Shown here piece by piece: positions 1 to 5,537 of a stretch of 7,108 bases of DNA (its first letter is position 1; each line of letters starts with the position of its first letter). Source of the stretch: a bacterium (GTDB taxonomy: Bacteria > Verrucomicrobiota > Kiritimatiellia > UBA8416); NCBI GenBank assembly GCA_020048935.1, contig JAIFLS010000156.1, positions 1 through 7,108 of the forward strand. Reading direction: 5' to 3'. The position numbers were made by a program, and so were the translations under genes. The notes beneath the pieces are model-generated. The model had not been told where the DNA came from. It worked only from the letters and a program-made list of their open reading frames with translations, and did not search any database.

Positions 1-130
1 TCGTGGCGGAATCGCCGGAGCGGCTGCCGACGGCGACGAGTTGACCGGTAATCGAGTGTTTCAGGTTGCGGGCGAAGGTTTGGGCGATGGCACCGGTACT
101 CAGGATGCCCCAGTTGATTTTGTTGATCAC
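1..130 (-). CDS. Gfo/Idh/MocA-family oxidoreductase, N-terminal fragment cut by the window edge
   Basis: This gene runs leftwards off the window; 43 codons are visible. The translation begins V(M)-I-N-K-I-N-W-G-I-L-S-T-G-A-I-A and continues into A-R-N-L and then L-V-A-V-G-S-R. This is the classic first beta strand, dinucleotide-binding turn (G-I-L-S-T-G-A-I-A, a common variant of GxGxIA) and second strand of the Gfo/Idh/MocA Rossmann fold. Family members are NAD(P)-dependent dehydrogenases acting on sugars, inositols or their derivatives, usually cytoplasmic. No ATG is available: the frame opens after a TAG about 15 bases upstream, and GTG at 130-128 is the best start, with AGGAAAG ten bases before it. 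In a glycan-degradation cluster it would oxidise a released sugar, but the substrate cannot be read from this fragment. A GH109-type glycosidase is a less likely alternative, since those also use this fold. Confidence 0.88.
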   Translation of the reverse strand, partial: MINKINWGILSTGAIAQTFARNLKHSITGQLVAVGSRSGDSAT

Positions 131-137
131 GGTCAGT

Positions 138-144
138 CTTTCCT
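138..144 (-). promoter_or_regulatory. Ribosome binding site for the GTG-started oxidoreductase
   Basis: On the minus strand AGGAAAG lies upstream of the GTG at 130, with ten bases between AGGA and the start codon. Because the frame has no ATG, this site is what fixes the start. Confidence 0.6.
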
Positions 145-210
145 ATTGCGCGGCAAGGAGCGGGCGTCGCGCTTGCTCTCGACCCCCGCAAACCATCGAC
201 GTTTGTACTG

Positions 211-276
211 CTCAGAAATTGCTTTTCAGACGGTACGGGCACCCGCCCGCTGAAACCCGAATGAAAAAACTTTCAG
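211..276 (-). promoter_or_regulatory. Leader with alternating complementary hexamers, possible mutually exclusive hairpins
   Basis: Read on the minus strand, the leader carries CTGAAA (276-271), TTTCAG (255-250) and CTGAAA (229-224), followed by TTTCTGAG near 218-211. The middle TTTCAG can pair with either flanking CTGAAA but not with both. The upstream pairing is extended by a CC/GG pair beyond one mismatch. The downstream pairing is extended inwards by CGG/CCG past a one-base bulge, with a further CGGG/CCCG inside. The element sits between the candidate promoter and the oxidoreductase start, where an attenuator-like switch would be expected. No U-rich run follows the downstream hairpin, so it is not a standard intrinsic terminator. 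Six-base matches in 66 bases can arise by chance. Confidence 0.3.
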
Positions 277-282
277 TGGTTT

Positions 283-312
283 ATTTAAGAGGAGTTTGAT
301 TGGTGATGTCAA
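283..312 (-). promoter_or_regulatory. Candidate sigma70-type promoter for the oxidoreductase gene
   Basis: On the minus strand a perfect TTGACA -35 box lies at 312-307. It is followed after 18 bases by TTAAAT (288-283), which matches the TATAAT consensus at four of six positions. It falls in the 223-base gap after the glycosidase gene and faces the GTG start at 130. It would give a leader of roughly 145 bases that contains the alternating hexamers. This suggests the oxidoreductase can be expressed apart from the upstream genes. No experiment supports it. Confidence 0.5.
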
Positions 313-353
313 GTTCGCAAACGATGAATTATACATGCAATACGTTTATTCGC

Positions 354-3239
354 CTATAATAGCAAACTGTACTGTACCCCACCCTGATGCCGCTGGCCGC
401 TTGGCATGGCGAGGGTCAGGTTGGCGGATTGGTCCTGGTGCCGGTACACTTGCACCCCGTCAATCGGCAAGCTCCCACTGGGGGACACGAGCGCGATGGA
501 AACATTCCCCATAATGATCGGGAACTTGTACACGATACGTATCCGCATTCCTCCATCTATCTTTTTCAACACCGTGCGTTGGCCCGGCAACTCGACCTCG
601 GCATGGTATAGCCGCGTCTCGATGGATTCGGAACCTTGCCCCCTCGACAGGGTGAAATTGATCTCCACAAGGCATCCCTGCCGGATGTCTTTAAGGGCGC
701 ATAGTTTGGACGGTTCCGGGGAGAGAACCAGGGATGCTTGCTCCGCCAGAACGGAGACGTCCACATGGGCGTGGAACGGCGCGACGTACACGGTTCCCTC
801 GAAACTCCCGTCGGCATTCAGGCTTTTGAGCAGGCCGGTATTCCGGTCGGTGCAGCCCAGCGCGGCGATGTTGTAGGTGCCTGACTTCCCGGTATAGGCG
901 CGCACCTGGCTTATACCGCCAGCCATGCCGGGCAACGGGGTGTTGCCGTACTCCTGGTGCAGGCGTTGCAAAGCGGCGTATTGGGTTTCGTTGAAACCGT
1001 TTGTCAACCCCTCGTCTGGCCAACTCATGACCTGAACGCCTTTGATGCCGTGCTCGACCGCATACTTGAGCTGTTCCCAGGCCTGCTGCCCCTGAGCAGT
1101 CTTCGCTTTCGAGGCGTATTCACCAATGAAGACATCGTCGAACCCGCTCGACCAGGCGCCCTGCGCCATGTTCGCCTTGCTTTGGTACCACAGACCGTAC
1201 TGGGTATAGCCGAAGCCCGTACCGGCAGTGAGCAACCAATCCACAGGCGTGATGCGGGCGGCGTTGTCGCCGATACCGATGGTGCCGCCGACGGCGTAGT
1301 CTGGGATCTGGTGTGTACGCGTCAGTTGCGGCGGAATGCCGGCCATGACTACCCCCAGCAACGCTTCACCGACGCGCCGGTAGACGTTGATCCGGTTGTA
1401 TTCAATCCATTCCTGGAACAGGGGGTTTTTGATGGAATAGCCGTCCCATGTGCCCCGCTTCAGATTGCGCGGCGGATCAAACCGGTTCTCGGTGAAGTCG
1501 GTGCCGAAGTGCTGGTTGATCGTCTCGCGACTGCCGTACATGGCCAGCAGGTAGCGATAGAAGCCCCGGATGTTGTTTGAATTGTAGTCGCCCAGGGACC
1601 CCTTTCCTGTCATCACTTCGTTCTCGTGACTGGGCTTGGCCAACAGAAGGTTGTCCGCCTTTGTTCGATAGACCTTGGCAAGTTGCCGGTAATATTCCCC
1701 GAGCGCAACCCCATAGAAGTCGCTCAGCTCCGGTTGCTCGAAATTGTAGGATCCGTAGGTGAACATGATTTCGCCAAAGTAGCCGCCCTCGTTAGGCTTG
1801 TTGTTGCGGTCGAGCGCCAGATACTCCGGCAACCCATCCGCCCCTTTCTGTTCAGCCAGCGCCTTTATCTTCTTGATGCCCCAGCGATGCGAGAAATTCG
1901 GGCTGGTCGCCGCCCTCATCGGTCCGTTGGTATAGGCACTGAAAGGGACGGACGCTTGACGAAGGTGCGGCTGGAGAAAGTCGAACGCCCCCCAGTCCAT
2001 CCCCTTTAGCCATTCCGTACGCGATCGGTTCTTGATGTCCCCGGTCTTGACGAGCGGACTCCAATCCTGAGCCTGGAAGAAGGGGCCGAGACTACCAATC
2101 TCCCGGACGTATTTCGAGTCCGTGATCCTGGGCCACTCTGATCGCCATTTGCCGTGCTGGCGAGCCAGGTAATAATAGAACGAGTTTTCCCGCAAGCCGA
2201 CATCATAGGGCTGAACCTGCCCCCTGCCGTTCACACTGTAAAGCGTCGAGACGAGGTCTTGCTTGAGGCCGGCATTGTAGGCGGCACTAGGGAAGGCACT
2301 TGCGAAAAGGCGCGCACCATCGGGAAGCGCGCTCACGTCGTGCCAGCGCGTGAAACCATCGGCGGCCTGCCACATGTATGCCACTTTGCGTTGGATGTCT
2401 TGATAGACCAGCGCCACTGAGCCATTAGTCTTGAGCGCGACTAAATGAATTCCGGCGGTTCCCACATCGTTTATCGGAGCCGCTATGGTCTTAAGCGTTG
2501 TCCCTGTTACGGAATAGATTTGGACAGGCCCCGGCTGGAAGCGCGACGCGACGGCGATCGCGCTGCCTACCGCCACGACAAAGGGCGGAGTGATCTCGTC
2601 CGGAATCCGGATTTCCCGGACGAGCCCTCCGTAGCGGTTGAACACTCTGAGACTATTTGTTTCCTTGTCCACCAGGGGGTAACACACAAACCCCGGTGAA
2701 CGAGAGTCCAGCGTGACGGTCTCGATGCCAACCCCGCCTCTGACCTTGGGCGGATAGGCCAGGAACTGTGCTTCACGGAGTTGATACTTGTTCAGGATGC
2801 GGACAACGGTATGGTTGTCGGGATGCTCACCCTCCCCCGCCGCGATGACCGGCCCCATCGGCACCAACGCCTTCACATAGCCCGTCGCTTCGCGCAGCTT
2901 GGAGAGTGCATCAAAATCCAGATGACCATAAACGCTTTTGACAATACTGACAGTGGATTTATCCAAATACCTTACGGTTTCTGCATCGCATGAATCCGCA
3001 GCGATGCCTTGGATAGAAATGCCGTAATCGACGGGAACCGTGGCTGGACTTTGGGCTGATACCGCACCAGCCAGCAAATGACACGCCACGCCAAGCACTA
3101 TAAGATGCAGAATGGAGGGCGAGCGTCCTCGCGAGCCGTTGCGTTGCAAGCCCTGTCTCGGGCTTATTGAAAACCAGTCCGCCATCTTGAGTGATACGTC
3201 GTGCATAAGGTTGCTCACTCCCGATTTCTGAACAGTCAT
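354..3239 (-). CDS. Secreted GH42-like (clan GH-A) glycoside hydrolase with a beta-propeller-like front half
   Basis: A 961-residue protein. A signal peptide is visible: basic residues at 33-39, a hydrophobic core at about 43-60 and the cleavage motif V-S-A before Q63, so it should be exported. Residues 140-360 are short beta-rich repeats that read like a propeller. Residues about 390-745 look like a TIM barrel of the GH42 type: H-E-N-E at 538-541 (E541 as candidate acid/base), then D-Y-N-S followed by F-Y-R-Y-L-L-A-M-Y-G-S and I-N-Q-H-F-G-T, the usual GH42 helix after the acid/base. E707 in F-I-G-E-Y is a candidate nucleophile. The 166-residue spacing resembles that of characterised GH42 beta-galactosidases (about 170). 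Residues 775-961 look like beta-sandwich domains. The gene follows the sulfatase by 62 bases. GAGAG lies eight bases before the ATG at 3239, supporting that start, although it gives an unusually long n-region. The family call is from motifs by eye; another GH-A family is possible. Confidence 0.68.
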   Translation of the reverse strand: MTVQKSGVSNLMHDVSLKMADWFSISPRQGLQRNGSRGRSPSILHLIVLGVACHLLAGAVSAQSPATVPVDYGISIQGIAADSCDAETVRYLDKSTVSIVKSVYGHLDFDALSKLREATGYVKALVPMGPVIAAGEGEHPDNHTVVRILNKYQLREAQFLAYPPKVRGGVGIETVTLDSRSPGFVCYPLVDKETNSLRVFNRYGGLVREIRIPDEITPPFVVAVGSAIAVASRFQPGPVQIYSVTGTTLKTIAAPINDVGTAGIHLVALKTNGSVALVYQDIQRKVAYMWQAADGFTRWHDVSALPDGARLFASAFPSAAYNAGLKQDLVSTLYSVNGRGQVQPYDVGLRENSFYYYLARQHGKWRSEWPRITDSKYVREIGSLGPFFQAQDWSPLVKTGDIKNRSRTEWLKGMDWGAFDFLQPHLRQASVPFSAYTNGPMRAATSPNFSHRWGIKKIKALAEQKGADGLPEYLALDRNNKPNEGGYFGEIMFTYGSYNFEQPELSDFYGVALGEYYRQLAKVYRTKADNLLLAKPSHENEVMTGKGSLGDYNSNNIRGFYRYLLAMYGSRETINQHFGTDFTENRFDPPRNLKRGTWDGYSIKNPLFQEWIEYNRINVYRRVGEALLGVVMAGIPPQLTRTHQIPDYAVGGTIGIGDNAARITPVDWLLTAGTGFGYTQYGLWYQSKANMAQGAWSSGFDDVFIGEYASKAKTAQGQQAWEQLKYAVEHGIKGVQVMSWPDEGLTNGFNETQYAALQRLHQEYGNTPLPGMAGGISQVRAYTGKSGTYNIAALGCTDRNTGLLKSLNADGSFEGTVYVAPFHAHVDVSVLAEQASLVLSPEPSKLCALKDIRQGCLVEINFTLSRGQGSESIETRLYHAEVELPGQRTVLKKIDGGMRIRIVYKFPIIMGNVSIALVSPSGSLPIDGVQVYRHQDQSANLTLAMPSGQRHQGGVQYSLLL

Positions 3240-3247
3240 GTGTATTT

Positions 3248-3252
3248 CTCTC
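3248..3252 (-). promoter_or_regulatory. Ribosome binding site of the GH-A gene
   Basis: GAGAG on the minus strand stands eight bases before the ATG at 3239. It favours this start over the downstream ATGs at 3206 and 3185. The same GAGAG, at nine bases, precedes the 252-residue gene at 5510, so the two genes share a ribosome-binding style. Confidence 0.55.
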
Positions 3253-3301
3253 GCATGTCATTCGGGGTTTCATGACAATCTCATGTTTATCAAAGCCATT
3301 T

Positions 3302-4258
3302 TCAGCTTCGAGTAAACTCCCTGCCTGCAATCAGGCTTGTCTCCACGTTCGAAAGCATGGATTCATGCTCGGCAATGACATTGCGGCTCGTTGGATCCGC
3401 TGCCAGGTTACGGGTCTCCCACGGATCATTCAGCATGTCGAAGAGCATAACCTGTTCAACGCGACGGAGACGGGGCCGGACATCGGCGGTGAACATCGAG
3501 GGCTTCCCGTCCTGGGTGAGATAACACTCGTTGATCTGTGGCCGGTCCTGTTTAGGGCACTTCTCATAACTCATAACATACTTGTACCGTGGGCTGCGGA
3601 TCACCCGTCCGACCTCCTGCAATTCGCAGAAAATGCTCGTGCGCCATTCGGTTTTTCGCCCCTCCAGAAGCGGTCGCAGGCTCATTCCTCGGTTATGCGG
3701 TGGAGCGGCGATACCAGCATAATCACAGACCGTGGCCATGATATCGACACCGCTGACAAGGTGCGTCGTGTCAACGACGTTGCGGCGGATGCCGTAGTTG
3801 GGGCCATAGGCGATAAAAGGCACTTTTACGGACTCATCGTAGGGATGCCACTTGCTTATGCGGGAGTGGCGACCAACGCCATCCCCATGATCGGACGTGA
3901 ACAGGATGATCGTGTCGTCGCCACGGTCACGCACAGCACGCAGTAGTCGCCCCACATTGCGGTCAAGTCGTTCGATCATCCGGCAGTAGTCATAAATATA
4001 ATTCTGCCATTTGACGGTCCCAAAGGACTTGGACGTCCGCCATATTTCATCGAAATCATACTTCAGGTTTGGAGGCAGCGGGGGAAGCCGCTCCCCGATG
4101 CGGAAGAAATCAGCCTCACGGGTGCGACCGTTGTCGTTATTGTCCTGCCAGAAACAGATGTCGTGGGGATCCATGAAGCCCGCCACCGCGAGGAACGGCT
4201 TGTCGCCTTTGTGATTGCGGACATACGCCTCAACGCTACTCGAAACGCCGTAATCCAT
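3302..4258 (-). CDS. Type I sulfatase, C-terminal part (downstream of an apparent frameshift)
   Basis: This frame carries the second half of the sulfatase that begins at 4755. It is open back to a TAG at 4291-4289, and the ATG at 4258 is probably an internal methionine, not a true start. Early on it has G-F-M-D-P-H-D, the active-site histidine region (H32 of this fragment, about H198 of the joined protein). Later, F-T-S-D-H-G-D supplies metal ligands, and S-K-W-H-P-Y-D-E-S followed by V-P-F-I supplies the second active-site lysine. The C-terminal part has the usual Y-K-Y-V strand and the M-L-F-D-M-L-N-D-P-W-E-T-R-N-L-A element typical of S1-family sulfatases. It ends at TGA, 62 bases before the glycosidase. 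Alone it lacks the formylglycine cysteine, so it could not be active as a separate protein. Joined to the first part it gives about 484 residues, a normal length for the family. Confidence 0.9.
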   Translation of the reverse strand: MDYGVSSSVEAYVRNHKGDKPFLAVAGFMDPHDICFWQDNNDNGRTREADFFRIGERLPPLPPNLKYDFDEIWRTSKSFGTVKWQNYIYDYCRMIERLDRNVGRLLRAVRDRGDDTIILFTSDHGDGVGRHSRISKWHPYDESVKVPFIAYGPNYGIRRNVVDTTHLVSGVDIMATVCDYAGIAAPPHNRGMSLRPLLEGRKTEWRTSIFCELQEVGRVIRSPRYKYVMSYEKCPKQDRPQINECYLTQDGKPSMFTADVRPRLRRVEQVMLFDMLNDPWETRNLAADPTSRNVIAEHESMLSNVETSLIAGREFTRS

Positions 4259-4755
4259 GTGCTGCCCCCAGAGATCTTGCGTGCCCCGCTAACCGACGGG
4301 TTGTTCCAAGGCCCACCGGCATGCCATTTACCGCAATAGACACGGTCGTAACCGGTATGTTCCTCGAACCACTGCCCCATGTTGGGCACGGACTTGTCGA
4401 TCCCGATGTTGTTGGTGATTACGCCGGTTTCCAGGGCATAGCGCCCTGTGAACATGCTGGAGCGTGCCGGACAGCAGACCGGATTGGTACTGTGCGATTC
4501 CGTGAAGGAAACCCCGTTATGTGCCAGTTCATCAAGATTCGGGGTATCAACCCAGTGGCAGAGCCAGGATTTGTGCTCAAATTTTTCCTTGTAGGCCCCG
4601 ATCGCGTCCAGAACCATCTGATCACAGACCACGACGAGAAGGTTCGGCTGCTTTCCGACCAGCGGCTTGCCCGCAAAGAGCGGTATCGGACGGGTTGCCA
4701 TTGTGGCGGCGGTAGCGCCTGCAATCTTCATGAAATCCCTTCGGTTCATTGTCAT
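4063..4755 (-). CDS. Type I sulfatase, N-terminal part with Tat signal and formylglycine motif; frame lost after about residue 163
   Basis: This protein removes sulfate esters, probably from a carbohydrate, in the periplasm. The N-terminus has a twin-arginine signal (N-R-R-D-F-M-K-I-A-G-A), implying Tat export. Residues 37-46 (P-N-L-L-V-V-V-C-D-Q) give the first metal-site strand. C94-C-P-A-R-S-S-M-F-T-G-R matches C-x-P-x-R with T-G, so C94 should be converted to formylglycine by the cysteine-type maturation enzyme. G-K-W-H at 142-145 supplies active-site Lys and His. Sequence is sulfatase-like to about residue 163; the remaining residues to the stop at 4063 are Ser/Arg-rich and unlike the family, because the true continuation is in another frame. 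The ATG overlaps the preceding stop as ATGA, so translation is probably coupled. A second ATG two codons on is also possible. Substrate unknown. Confidence 0.92.
   Translation of the reverse strand: MTMNRRDFMKIAGATAATMATRPIPLFAGKPLVGKQPNLLVVVCDQMVLDAIGAYKEKFEHKSWLCHWVDTPNLDELAHNGVSFTESHSTNPVCCPARSSMFTGRYALETGVITNNIGIDKSVPNMGQWFEEHTGYDRVYCGKWHAGGPWNNPSVSGARKISGGSTWITAFRVALRRMSAITKATSRSSRWRASWIPTTSVSGRTITTTVAPVRLISSASGSGFPRCLQT
4259..4288 (-). other. Apparent frameshift interval in the sulfatase gene
   Basis: The upstream frame is sulfatase-like through residue 163. The downstream frame opens only after a TAG at 4291-4289, so the join must lie in this interval. A run of five G on the minus strand (C at 4265-4269) sits inside it. 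Adding one G there gives I-S-G-G-Q-H-M-D-Y-G-V in a single frame, with all family motifs restored. This is either a one-base deletion in the genome or a homopolymer sequencing error. Confidence 0.82.
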
Positions 4756-5510
4756 TTCAGATACCCCGTTTCCGTGCCGTTGGTGGCGGCCAGGGCGAGC
4801 ATCTGCATACCCGACAGATAGAAAAGCACCCGCCCTGACGCGTCGAGAAAGAAGACGCCGGGTATGGTCGCCGTGCCGGTATGCTGGTAGCAGGTGATCT
4901 CGATCGTGCCGTTCCTCGTCTTCGCCTGACTTGTGCCCCGAAAGGAAATAACCTGGTCCGAACAGGGTTCATCGTATTCATCCAGCAGGGTAAAGTGCAT
5001 CTCTTTGATTCCTTGCCTCGCCATCCGGCCTACGGCATCCAGCAGACACCCCTTGCAGGTATAATTTCCAGGCAGTGCGAGGGTGCGCCTGGCGCCCCCC
5101 GTTTTAATCGACAGGACACCGTCTTTCACGCTTGCCTGCTTGATCAGCCCCGAGTTCAGATATGGCGTATCCGTTGCCGTCTTGGCGACTTTGGTTTCAA
5201 CCGTCCACGCGGAGGGCGTGCACAGAGTGTCATTTCCGCACTGCAAGTCGGCAATCGTATAGAAGCGGTAGTGATCAGGACAGTCGCGAAAACTCTTGAT
5301 TTGGAGCGCGCCACCGGCCTTGTGTTGCAGAGTCAATTCGCCTTGCAATTGCTTAAGTTTAAATGAAGAGATGTCTTGATAGGTATGAGTCCAGTCGCCG
5401 TCAGGATCGAAGGGGTTCACGGGGGGCGCCAGAAGCCTGAATGCCTGGCTGATCAGAGACGCCGGATCGGCCAGATCCTGCATGATGGGGATGTTGGTTT
5501 CTTTAGACAT
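4752..5510 (-). CDS. Conserved-looking beta-rich protein of unknown function, sulfatase-linked
   Basis: A 252-residue protein I cannot assign to a named family. It has no signal peptide, Tat motif or membrane segment: the N-terminus is polar and acidic with D-P-D-G-D-W near 35-40. It appears mostly beta, with seven cysteines (77, 91, 97, 152, 155, 183, 207). C91 and C97 are close together, and C152-K-G-C155 forms a CxxC pair. The C-terminus reads V-F-F-L-D-A-S-G-R-V-L-F-Y-L-S-G, a strand-turn-strand that looks like a conserved closing motif. GAGAG lies nine bases before the ATG at 5510. The gene starts 27 bases after the upstream stop, and its own stop overlaps the sulfatase start by ATGA, so it is very likely co-translated with it. 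The lack of an export signal beside an exported sulfatase is odd; it may act in the cytoplasm. Function unknown. Confidence 0.8.
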   Translation of the reverse strand: MSKETNIPIMQDLADPASLISQAFRLLAPPVNPFDPDGDWTHTYQDISSFKLKQLQGELTLQHKAGGALQIKSFRDCPDHYRFYTIADLQCGNDTLCTPSAWTVETKVAKTATDTPYLNSGLIKQASVKDGVLSIKTGGARRTLALPGNYTCKGCLLDAVGRMARQGIKEMHFTLLDEYDEPCSDQVISFRGTSQAKTRNGTIEITCYQHTGTATIPGVFFLDASGRVLFYLSGMQMLALAATNGTETGYLK

Positions 5511-5537
5511 GGGGATTATCTCTCTAAATATCTCGTC

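Noticed and set aside
223..256. Intrinsic terminator after the GH-A gene
   Set aside because: A hairpin can be drawn (TTTCAG/CTGAAA with inner GC pairs), but it is bulged and no T run follows on either strand in the proper position.
41..299. Short plus-strand open frames of 70 and 77 codons at the left edge
   Set aside because: They overlap the oxidoreductase start and its leader on the opposite strand and show no domain, signal peptide or convincing ribosome binding site.
328..333. Perfect TATAAT on the minus strand as a second promoter
   Set aside because: No -35-like hexamer lies 16-18 bases upstream and the TG-N extension is not correctly placed. The TTGACA-based candidate slightly downstream is stronger.
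957..1580. Plus-strand open frame of 207 codons opposite the GH-A gene
   Set aside because: It lies wholly within the well-supported minus-strand gene, has no recognisable domain, and its composition is that of an antisense shadow.
3323..3336. GCCTG-CAAT-CAGGC perfect inverted repeat as a terminator of the sulfatase
   Set aside because: It lies inside the coding sequence before the stop at 3302 and has no U-rich run after it. The next gene follows closely with its own ribosome binding site.
3272..3946. Plus-strand open frame of 224 codons opposite the sulfatase
   Set aside because: It is antisense to conserved sulfatase sequence, including the D-H-G-D region, and shows no domain of its own.
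4265..4269. Programmed -1 ribosomal frameshifting at the G run
   Set aside because: The in-frame codons are TCT GGG GGC. A slippery X-XXY-YYZ heptamer would need G instead of T before GGG, so only five G are present and the P-site re-pairing is imperfect. A one-base deletion or read error is simpler, though low-level slippage cannot be excluded.
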